Source of the DNA: Branchiostoma lanceolatum
Taxonomy: Eukaryota; Chordata; Leptocardii; Amphioxiformes; Branchiostomatidae
Length of the DNA stretch: 64,000 bases
NCBI RefSeq assembly: GCF_035083965.1
Contig: NC_089727.1
Span: 21,715,769-21,779,768, forward strand
Direction: 5' to 3'
Shown here: positions 52,901 through 64,000 of the stretch, in pieces
Numbering within the stretch: position 1 is the first letter of the stretch
How the letters are laid out: each line of letters begins with the position of its first letter
Notes under the pieces: model-generated
What the model was told of the DNA's origin: nothing
The model's input: the letters and a program-made list of their open reading frames with translations, nothing else
Databases searched by the model: none
Translations under genes and position numbers: made by a program

Positions 52901-54812
52901 TGCAATGGATTCTAAACTAACATTTTGTTGTTTCCTGTATTCAAATTGTTTTCTTGCATTTCATCTTGGCAATGCTAGGGGGCGTTGTATGCCCCGTTGC
53001 TGTAGCCAGCATTCTGGATTGCATTGTTGGTGGGCTTGAGGTCTGGGTCTGTGATAGGAAAGAGAGCATACATTTGTAGTTAGATTAACAGAAATTAAGG
53101 GTTTCTTTTTCTAATTTAGAGCTAGTCTATTAATTTTTTTCACGAAAATTTCTTTTAAATGAAAATGAAAGAGGTTACTGACGTCGTACCCTGTACCTTC
53201 ACAAGTAGAGTTTGTACATGATGTTAGAAAGTTCAAGATTTACAGTATAATCCATGTAGATTGAATCTAAATTGCGGATGCAGTTCTTGATATGACTGCT
53301 AGGTGGCCTTACTGACTGGAGACTTACACTGTGTCAGGATCACCATCCCGTCAGGCTGAGGCGCCATCCTCGTCGTGCGTTGCTGAAAAGTGCAGAACAG
53401 AGGAGTCCTCAGATTGATTGAATTAAATCAATTAAACACTAACTGCTGATTGGTCAGTATTAGCATTATCTTAGTAGCTGATAGGTCAGTTTGCCTCACC
53501 CTGTTAACTGATTGGTCAGTGGACCTTACCCCTAGCGACACATTTGGATCCATGAATATTAATCCTTTTTTTCTAAATGACAGCTGATTGGTCAGTTTGT
53601 CTTATCTAATTAGCATCCGTTGGCCAGTGGACTTAAGGCTGACATCTGATTGGACAGGAATCCTTACTTTAGCAGCCCATTGGTCCTTTTCGCGCAGCAG
53701 TTTGCAGGAGATGTACATGATGACGAGGAGGATGATCAACTCAAACACGGCCAGTATCAGGGCCAGACCCATCATTCCCTGTATACATGTACAAGAACGT
53801 GTAACATCTTATAAGGTACTCATCGTTACGTAATGGTCTATGATCTATTCACCTTCCAATTGACTGGGATCACTTAGTAGTAGTATTTTTTTGACGAGGC
53901 CACTGTGGCGCAGCCATTAGAAGCCAGAATAATATACTGTATGTTAGCAGGAAACTTAATGTTTTATTATCTCATTGAAAATGGAGATATAGTTTTTGGT
54001 CTGTCTGTGTGTCTCTCAGTCTGTCTGCTTGCGTTGCCACATTTTGTATGATATTTGGTGTGTGTTGAAAAGACGAAGGCCTAGGTCAATTTTTGACCCG
54101 CTGGTATGTAACCTTGTTCATGATTGATTCATCGTTGTTGCCTGCCGAAACAAACGTAGTTCACTGAACTTTGATAAAGTAGTTACCTTCATTCCTGCGC
54201 AGAGTTTGTCCGTGTAGGCTCCACTGGTCCTCAGATCGTGGAAGCCGCGGAGGCAGTAGTAGGGATACTCGTGCGGGATGAAGGCCAGCGCCACCACGGC
54301 GATCAGGAAGGCGGCCAGAGCGGCCACGTACGCCACCGTGGACACGGTCAGGGCCACGGACAGCTGGAGAGGAGGGGGAGGGTGGTGTTACTTTGAGCGA
54401 TATTTACAGGTTTGCGAAGCAAAACCTATTCTGTTGTGCCTTCTGAGCAGTGGGTGTCGCCATGTTAATCATTACGGTATGGGACAGCCATCTTTTATTT
54501 TTATTTCACTTACTACAGATGTGTGAGTGAAGTACATTTCTTATCTTCCACGTATAAGTACAGTTTACCAATGTTTGTCTAAGACAACCCACCTTAAAAA
54601 TGGCAAAACGGTCCTTCCCGCTCGACATGGAGACCAGACCTGCAAAGATGATCTGAAGACAAGACATGCGTTACTTGAAGACATACACACGTCAGAGGGG
54701 TATATAAAACTTTTTTGTCATCATCACTCACACATACAAACACATAAAACGACAAACACAACATACATGCACAAGGACACACAGGCGCGCACACACAGAT
54801 ACACACACGCAT

Positions 54813-54843
<31 letters not shown>

Positions 54844-57800
54844 TACAAACACACAGAAACACACAGAGAGACACACACACACACACACACACAGCAGTAC
54901 CTTCATTTTTCAAGGAGGTAGCAAAACTCACCAGTATGCCTGTCCAGATGGGTGAGTAGTAGAGCGGGGAGGACTTGTAGCTGAAGTTGTGTCTGTTCGC
55001 GGCGCCGCCCTGGATGGCCTCGGCGGTGATGCCGAAGATGATGCTGAGACCGGCCAGCGCCAGGAGCGCCAGCCCGAGCGGCACCAGGGTCCTCTGCTGC
55101 AGCAGCGCCATCTAGCGACATTAACCTGAATGTACCTGGTAGAAAAGAGAGTAAAAACTTCAAATAAGCTATAAGGGGCCGAATGTACACCACCCCTCCC
55201 TTACATCAAAAGCTAGCATCCACCAAAAGAAAATCAAGACCATAGCATGTCCAGGACCAAACATACAAAAACGGAAGTTCTGCTGCAATACCACGGTCGG
55301 CCACCAGGTGACCCAACATTGACATTGGCCGTCGAGTTTACAACACATACCAACATACCAAATATCATCTCAATCCATCTAGAAGTTCTTAAGATATTCC
55401 GTTGTACACGCACGCACGCACGCACAAACGCACGCACACAGAGTAAAAACTACACCACTATTTTTCATGGACCTGAGCCTAATATTTAGCGTTGAGAACA
55501 AATTTTGAAAAGCCACTGGATTTGCGAGCATTATATCATTATTTCATCTTGACTATTTATCTCTACTATCAAGGAAGGTGCTATTTTGATCCATTTCTTC
55601 TTCTCCAAACAAATAAGATCAATGACATAGCTGTCACCATGGTTACTGGAAAAGTAGCAGACACCCTGTGGTGTTGGATTACATTATGTAGCAAGTGGCA
55701 GGACAGAGCTGGAGGGGCTGATCATCATAGATATGAATGTGAATAAGAATAAAGAGAGTAGTTTAAGGCTAGACCATTTGAAGATAAACATTGTGTATTT
55801 GTTAGCTAATGTTACGTTTCTAGTTATCTATCTAACTTTATTTCATCTTCAAGACATTACTTATTAACTAACTTCATATTTACTAGCATTTTATAAGGAC
55901 ATACAATGGTCCTCCCCACACCTTATGTTGTATAGCTAAGATGGCACCCCTTCTAGATCTCCATTTCCCTAGCCCTTGGGCCACACAGCTATGCAAGCAC
56001 CGATAATACTAAAATAGTTCGACTTCCATACTCTTGCCTATGATTAACGCTAAGGAGGCAAGCTGTGTTTACCTATTACAAAGTCTTTGCTATGCCTTCG
56101 GGTGGGAATATCATGAAGAGAACACTCAGTAACCACAAAAACATTTAGTAATTAAATCAGAATAAGCCACTTTTTCATGCATTGCCCTAAGGACACTAAG
56201 CATCAAGATACTCCCTTCGGGAATTTGACAAAACAGAGGTGATTGATTTAGTCACAGATCTCAAAATATGTCACATAATACATTTTTAGATATTTTTATA
56301 ATTGAAAAATGCTTTGTCAACACTGCCCTATCAGTCTCAATAGACTTGAAAGCCTTTCCTCATTTCAGAGCTCTTATTTCATGCTTGTGTTATTTGCTTT
56401 GCTTAATTTGCATTGAGCTATTGTCCTTCGTTCTGGAGACGGTATAAAAACCAAGTCAAAGTGTTTGACATGAGTGTGTCTCTACCATGTATTGGTGATA
56501 AAATTTCAAATCACAAAAAAATAGCTTCTGTTCAATTAGATGTTCAAGTCACTTCAGGTCATAACGTATCACATGACGCAGGGCACTTGGAGGTCGAGGT
56601 CACTTAAGAGTTTCAGACGTTTTTATGTCAACTCAAGACTTAACTCTTAAGAGAGTAAGACAATGTAACTCTCTTGTCTACATTTTATTTATCATTTTTG
56701 TCCCATTCACTACATTTGTGACCAAAAAGACGACCCTGAATTTTAATCGGCATTCCTGCCCTAAGGCAGGGATTTCTTTCCAGTCTGGTAATTCTATTAA
56801 CACCAAAATAATTAATGTTCTCAAACCATTCGATATTGTTTTCTTCTACGTCTTTAACGTCTCCATAAGATTTTATCCAGCGGGAAACATATATATTTGT
56901 CAGCTGCTTTGAAAAAGGGGAGTTTGAGAGATCTCTAGTGCAGTATCCCCAGGTTTACTCAGTTTAGATGAAATTATTCATGAGTTCATTATACTTGGGG
57001 ACGTCGCATCAGAGATCTCTTTAGTCACATTTCTTTTTTTTTCCGGCGGATCACGTTAACCTGTCGGATAATTCGGCAATATTATGTTGGTAGACGTTAA
57101 TACGTTGGCGTAAAACTCATAGTTAGAGGTAAAACTGTACTAGAATGATTTTCAATCTTTTTGTTCCTCGATGAAGGTTATATATTCAGGTAATGAGACA
57201 TTACAAGGTAACAGTTACTCAAGCGACTGGACAGATCTATTCAATAGCTTCACTGACTGTTATCTTGTGATCCTCGGTTTCTGTAACGCCACCAAAATAT
57301 TCCATACGTAGTTGTGCGTTAGGTATACACCCCAAAAACACATAAACAGAGCTCATATCAAAAAGCAAACACACTCACCTGCTTAAAAACAGTGTCTGCT
57401 GGTTGTTAAACTCTTAATCCACTGGGTGGGCAAGTGAGCAACCGAATAAAAACCTAGAACGGAGGTAAGGACAAGACAAAAGCGTTTCTTACGTGACCTG
57501 TTTTGTAGTGCTTTTAGCAGTATACAATAACTCCGTCCGTTTGTATGTACAGATAGACAATATGTTGTCAAACTAGTTTCTCCCATCCGCCGCTGTGAAG
57601 TGTGAAAGGTCGTTAGATTTCGCCCGCGGGGAATTTCACCCCCAATGGCTCCAGAGTGAGAGGATCTGGCGATCATAAGCTACAGCGTGTTTCTTATACA
57701 AGTATGCACATCGTTTATACACTTGATTGCCCACTTGGACATATGGGTGTATCAATATTGATACCTTCATGAGCAAAATGGACCATATATATAATAATAT

Positions 57801-60800
57801 TAACTTTCATAATTCCGTCAGATGCCCTTATAGACCACCGCTTTAAAACAAAGGTCTAGAAATGTAGCTATAGAATAATCCCTGAAGTCTGCACACTTCA
57901 GATATTCCAGGTGTTCAAGATATTCTTGAGAAGGCCTCGATTCGCAGAAGCTTTAGGCTTCCCGAATCTAAAACCATAGCTTGTTTCTTAGTCAAATAAA
58001 AGTGACCCGTGCAAAAGTCTGTTAGACGATGTGCCCTGAGGCACTGTAGCCAATGCGTTGTTGTTTTTAGGCTGTGCATGATTAGAAACGCCACCTAGAG
58101 ACTCATTCCAGATATGCAGCTGTCTAAATCCGTGAAGCTTCTCTGTCGGCGTAACGGTTAAGGAGTTTGACCCAGAACAAAGAGGTCCTGGGTCCGAATC
58201 CCCTGACATGCCACCGTGCTGTGCTCTTGGGAAAAGCAACTGTCTGTACTCAACCCAAGTACTAGTGTAAAAATGGGTACCTGACTTTGGTAGGGGAGGT
58301 AAAAGGCAATGGAAGGAGAGGGATGGACTCAGCCTTCAAATACCGTACCCTAGACACAGTGAATAACAACCCACTGCTCCTAACAGTGGACATAGTGACC
58401 GGTACAGAAAGATAGCACCGCGGTTTGCGAAAGAAAGCTAAAAGAGTTTAATCACTCCGTCGTTATTACTAGTAATTACAAAGAATTACATTATTTGCTA
58501 AAATTGTTCGACGGCATTTCAAGTATTTTCTTGAGCCTCTGTACTCGTTTTTGAAGTAGCCACTGGTTATATGTCATTGGCATATCCCCGGTATGACCCT
58601 CACCATGTCAAGGCCAACAAGGCCTAACCGGTCTTCACTGGTCTTTCGACGAATGAGCACCCGTATACTGTAAAACGTGGAATATTCGCGGCGGGTTTTT
58701 TTTCGTGGTGACATCTTCACAGCGAGCCCAAAACCACCTTGATTTTTTTCTGTCTTCTGCCAGCCTATCCTTTGTTTCAACCGGGACCTTAAAACCACTG
58801 CAAATACTTTATTTTCTCCCTACCGCGAAATAAAATCACCGCGAAGATCTTACATTTTACAGTACCTGCCACCGGTGTTTCAAGGTCTAAGAAGTCATCC
58901 CCGGTATGTACCACGTTTCTCTCGCGGCAAAGTTAGATCTTTCCCCGAATGCGACAAACTCCATGTTTACTTAGCGGTTCGAGGAAACGTCAAACAGTTC
59001 TAAAGCAGACATTCAACAGGTAAGGGCACGATTGGCCACAAACGTCGTACGATCATCGCACGATCTCAAACTGTGGGCATTCTACTGAAACAGTCGAGCA
59101 TGTTTGTTTGTTTGAACCTTTGTCTATTCATGATAAGCTCAAATCGGCACGCAGGCCGCTTTTCATTGTGGACATGAGGGAAGAGGTAAGGGTCAGATAC
59201 AATATAGTAGAGATGCACAGTCATTTGAGCCCTAATAAATCTATCAACATGTGTCGTATTATACGAAATTCAGCTGCCGGCCCTGTTACGTAAAAGCCTG
59301 TCTTATAGTTGAATATTGTTAATGGTTGCAATTGTTCCTGTCACAGCCTATTGGTAGCTTCTAATTCTAAATCTAAAATCGTGCGACGTTCTACGACAAT
59401 GTTGACCGCATCGTAAGGCTATCTGTGAACCGTGCACACAACCATGCAAATGGACATGATCGTATATAGAGAATGTACTGTCACGTGGTAATATCAACAA
59501 CTTTTTAACGTACATTGAGGGCTGTCCCAATCCGTCCTGTGACAGAAATTTGCTATCCTCCCCCCGTTCGTCCAGAAAGTCTGAGCTTTATGACATGAAA
59601 TTGACGAAAATGCACTTTTATATGCTTGAAAATCCACGAAAATCGACAACAACGAGCTTTCAAACCATGAGTTTGACAGAGATAAAGCCAAAGCTGTAGA
59701 TACATCCACAACATTACGCGTGGAAATGTTGGTGTGCCTTTGGTTTATAGTAATTGTAGGCCACGGTGTTCCCACGCTTCAGCAGGGTAAACATGCCCCA
59801 CCCTGCTCAACGGACTGTATACGAGCTTTCCTACAATGACGTGGGTTAGACTCAAAACAACTTTGCACTTCTACAGCGATCTTTCGGTCTATTCAATGCC
59901 TGATCTATATTCAAAATGGTATATGTAAGATTTCTAATGTTATATACGACATTTTCAAGCATACTTTTGAGTTGTAAAAGAAGTAAAGCGTGTTTACTTC
60001 TACTATTGATTAGTATCACCGTAGCCAGCCGGTTGTTGGACACGCACGACTCCTAGCGATTCTAAGAGGAATGGCAACTCGCACAACCAGGCTGATGGTC
60101 GGGTTTGGAGCGGCGCTGTTGTTACAGGGTCTAGCCGCAGTGCTGCTTGGCATATGCGCGGAATATCTGCACAAGTCGCAATTTCACGGGCTCCTAGCAC
60201 CTGTATGGAGCGGGTGCACGGTAAGTTTTTTTTTTTTTTTCTCTTTTAGATATCTCTTTTAAGAGCAGTCTATTGATGCAGTGGGGAAAACAAATGCATG
60301 TTTCTAAAGCTTTCAACCATTTCTTATCAAATGATTATGCATTTGCTTTTAATTCTCTAACATGGCGGACGCAATATTACGTTGTTGCATTACGTGACTG
60401 CGAACATAATGTTACTGCATGTTGTTTCTTAGGCGATTGCCACAGGACTCCTTGCGGTTTGCAGTGGAAAGACACCTTATCACAAATGGCTGGTGAGTTG
60501 GGTACAACCATATGAGAAAACTATATGAGGCCTGCATAGTTTGTGTTTTTTTTTTTTTCATACAAAAAAAATCTGTGCACGTTGCCAATGACATCCATGA
60601 CATCAATGCATTTCTCTCTGTATGTCCTTCGGTAGAGACGTTGGACGCATGCGCTGAGTTTCGTGACGTGCCTCGTTGCCATAGCAGCGCTGGTGATAGG
60701 CATCATGGGAGTTGTGGTCACGTGCTCTGGTGACGTCACCAACAGACTTCCCGCATACTTGTGTGGGGAAAGAAAGTACGTCATCTAAATACGTCATTAA

Positions 60801-63800
60801 ACGTTACTGCTTTTGAAATGATTTTAGGCTCATCTGAATCTTGCAGGGAGATTCAGAACAGCGACAGATTCAGTTAGATTTGAAACATTGAATCATTTTA
60901 TTTGCTTTAAAAAAAATCCTGTAAAGAAATGTCAAAAGTCAACCGTTTGGCTGCCAGAGTGTTTGATGTGCACTGAGGAAGAAAAAAGACAACCAGTAAT
61001 GATTACTTTAAGCTACATGGATATCAATTACCCTATGTTAAAGACCGTAAGTTGATGTCCATGTGGCACAACTGCCTCACAGTTGAGCTCCTGGTTCCAA
61101 TTAGTTGCTAACTGGTATTCCCCCCCCCCCTTAAAAAGATGTCCTTCTACTGACACTGACACTAACAAGGACACATGTCTTTGAAGACGCATCTACCAAT
61201 CTGTGCTTAGTCTAAAATGATCCATTATGAGATTCTGAGTCAAGATCTTTAAAAATGGTGTCAGAAGTGGGATTCGAACCTACACCCCCATTTTTCGTCA
61301 GCACAGATAGAACTTTTCTGTTGCGATTTAGATCTCGATCCCATCTTTACCTCTCTCCAGGGCGCTCCATCTTGCCGCTCTATGCCTGGCGCTAGGCATG
61401 CTGGTCGCGGCGGTGGCTTTGTTCATCACCTGCTGTACCTATTACGTCACCTGTCCATGCTGTAACGTCCCCTGCCCAACTTGTGACGTCACTTGTTCAA
61501 CCTGTGACGTCACATGCCTCAGCTGCAAGGCCATTTGTGATTGTTGCCAGAGTATGAAAATACGGAGAAGGCAAAAGGTGAATTTTTACCATACTAATTG
61601 CAGCATATGATAATGTTTGTTTGTTTGTTTGTTTGAACCTTTGTGTATTCATTATAAGCTCAAATCGGCACGCAGGCCGCTTTTCATTGAGGTCATGAGG
61701 GAAGAGGTAAGGGTCAGATACAATAAATGTTGCTGGGATTCAATTAAGTGGGTTATCAGGAGAAAAGGGAGTTTTTAAAATTAGGGACAGAATGGAACAT
61801 AAAATTCTTGCAACATTGAAATTATCTTCATTGTAAGCAAAGTAAAAAAACCTTCTTGCATTTCCAGACACCGCCTGTGGAGGCGCCCCTGCCCAGCCGT
61901 CGGGAGCCGGTAGAAGATACCACCCAGGAAGAAATGATCGAGCATGCGCATGAGAACCCCTACGCGTATCCCGACGACCCTCCGGCCTACTATATCCCGG
62001 ATGTGCAAGAGATCGATTTGGAAACATGTGAAATGTCTGACAACGAAGTGAAGAAAACCGTGCGGTTTATGGGCCAGGATCCAGACGCAATGTGATCGCA
62101 GATAATCGTTATATATGATACATGATTATATTATTATATACATATCATTATATACATATTAACTGAGATAATGCAAACCTGATTGGTTCTTTATATTAGT
62201 TTTATGACTAAAATGATCAAAATTAGCGACGTCATGATCAGTAATGAGCAAAACATCTCCCAACTGCAATGTATAACCGTGAATAGTTTTATCAGGTTGG
62301 TAATTTCAAATCACTGATTAAGAGTAACAACGTAATCACCAAGTCGACGTTTCGGTGATCAAGCTGCCACATGCCTAGCTGCCATACACACTGGTACTAC
62401 TTCGCACTGCATACAGCTAGGTGTCGCTACTACAGGACGAAGAATGCGGTCCCAAACGTGAGTTTGTATCCCCTCTCATCGTGGTTTATGACTACAAGTG
62501 CACAACCAAAATATAATACCTAGTAATAAGAGCTTTGTTAACCTTTACTCTATATCGTAGGACGTGCACTAATTGTTGAACATCGATGATTAAACTGATA
62601 CGTCTGCACGGCAACTTGTGAAAGCTTTCAGAACGCATCCGCCATCTTTCTTCAGCCTTGAGAGCGGTCACTTGACATGAGAGTCAAAGGTCACACAGGT
62701 CACGTATAACTGTTGGGGTCCTTATCTTGTCTTTTGAAAGTCTCTTAAAACACAGCCTCTTAATTCCTCTATACGTAACTTGATTGGGACTGTATTCGAA
62801 TTTCTCGTGGTTTTGCCCTTGAATTTCATTGCTGTACTATCTTAACAAACTTACAAATGTAATTAACTACTTAGTGTTTTAATTTAGTGGACCATGTATT
62901 GCATGAATTGCTTTTTAAAATGCTTTAATCATAATTAGCCTTAAACCTGTACATTGAATACTACGTAATATACGCATCCAGATTGTCTTTTGTTGGACAA
63001 TATCATTAATTTACCGTTTATCGATAAAGTGTGACGTCATTCGAGCACTTGTTTGTTACTTGTATGATAGCTAAAGGAGTACATAAAGTATCCAAGATTA
63101 TCATATAGGCGTCAATATTTGAATGAAATTGAAATAACTGCTTTTTTAGTTTATTGAGTTTTGGGACCTTATTTTAAATAAACAATTCAAATAAAAGCAA
63201 ACAAAAAAAAACATAAAAAGGGATACTGAAAGTCTTAAATCATAAATTACGAAGACGATATGCATAAAACGATACCAAAATATAGCGTTCATAGTAATTT
63301 GCAGAAAATGTCATTGTAGCTATAATTAGAAAATCCATTTGGTGTGTTACGCCGAATGGCGGTTATACCGGCTATATAGATACAGATACAGATTGATATA
63401 AAAATCTATCACCATGTGAGTAATATGCGTTCTATCGGCTAACTGAGAGTGGAGGTTTTGCTAGTCTTCATATCCGATTCTAGTGACGTCATTTCCGTGT
63501 CTGTTCTGCGCTTGCGCCCTGAGAAGCAGGGCTGTGTGACCTTCATGGCGATGTACGCCACGAACTCTGCAATAGTGATGACACTGGCGCCCAGGAACAG
63601 GCCCAACTGACCTCCAAAATCACCTGGCAGGAGGGGATGAATGAAAAATGAATAAATGACTGAATTTATGAATGAATAAATCTGTGGCCGGATACGATAA
63701 CGAGTAAATAGATAAATACTGTTGATGAAGAAATGTTCGCGGGGATTTAATTTCGCGGTTGGGAGAATATGGAGTGTTTTCGCGGTGGTTTTGAGTTCGC

Positions 63801-64000
63801 GTTTAATACAATAGTAGCGCTATTGTCCCACAACGGAACGGCTTTTCACTGTACACCGCAAAAACCGCGAATATAAAACCACCACGAACATGTCTGCATT
63901 TCCGGTAATGAATTAATGGGTAAATGAAATGCCCGGATGAGGTTTCTTATCCTTACTTCTTTTACTTGCAAAGCGAAAAACTTCGCACATACTGGGACGT

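Overview
This window looks like chordate, most likely cephalochordate (amphioxus, Branchiostoma), nuclear DNA. Coding sequence is split into short exons with GT/AG borders. Introns and spacers are filled with short non-autonomous DNA transposons, tRNA-derived SINEs, minisatellites and dispersed repeats. The gene content (a type II membrane collagen with a farnesoic-acid-methyltransferase-like domain, LRR and TPR gene relics, MS4A-like tetraspanners, a canonical SUMO) fits amphioxus. The species is an inference; nothing was searched. Gene models were built by hand by joining exons whose splice phases and reading frames agree.

Layout. 1-6876: no supported gene; a hAT-like element with a perfect 8-bp target duplication (539-1404), a (TG)n tract and dispersed repeats. 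6877-15082 (minus): a 7-exon gene for a 391-aa type II membrane protein (cytoplasmic tail, one TM helix, interrupted collagen repeat, Methyltransf_FA domain). 16715-19423 (plus): a broken LRR receptor gene. 19424-24583: spacer with a MITE, a SINE, possible orphan exons and a 54-bp minisatellite. 24584-36657 (minus): a 10-exon Ser/Thr protein kinase with all main catalytic motifs, an acidic N-terminal tail and a Cys-rich insert. 38547-40982 (plus): a decayed TPR-repeat gene that has lost the middle of its N-terminal domain. 42782-49922 (plus): SUMO, five exons, with nested hAT-like elements in intron 1 and further elements in later introns. 52975-55111 (minus) and 60071-62095 (plus): two divergently transcribed four-TM MS4A-like genes. 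63439-63623 (minus): last exon of an ASIC/ENaC/degenerin channel whose remainder lies past the right edge.

The genes do not form an obvious pathway. Two membrane-receptor-like genes (collagen/FAMeT and LRR) are divergent neighbours, and the right end is a cluster of membrane proteins. The most notable signals are the collagen plus Methyltransf_FA architecture, the unusual kinase, the relics of the LRR and TPR genes, and several mobile elements lying 4-25 bp inside introns next to 5' splice sites.
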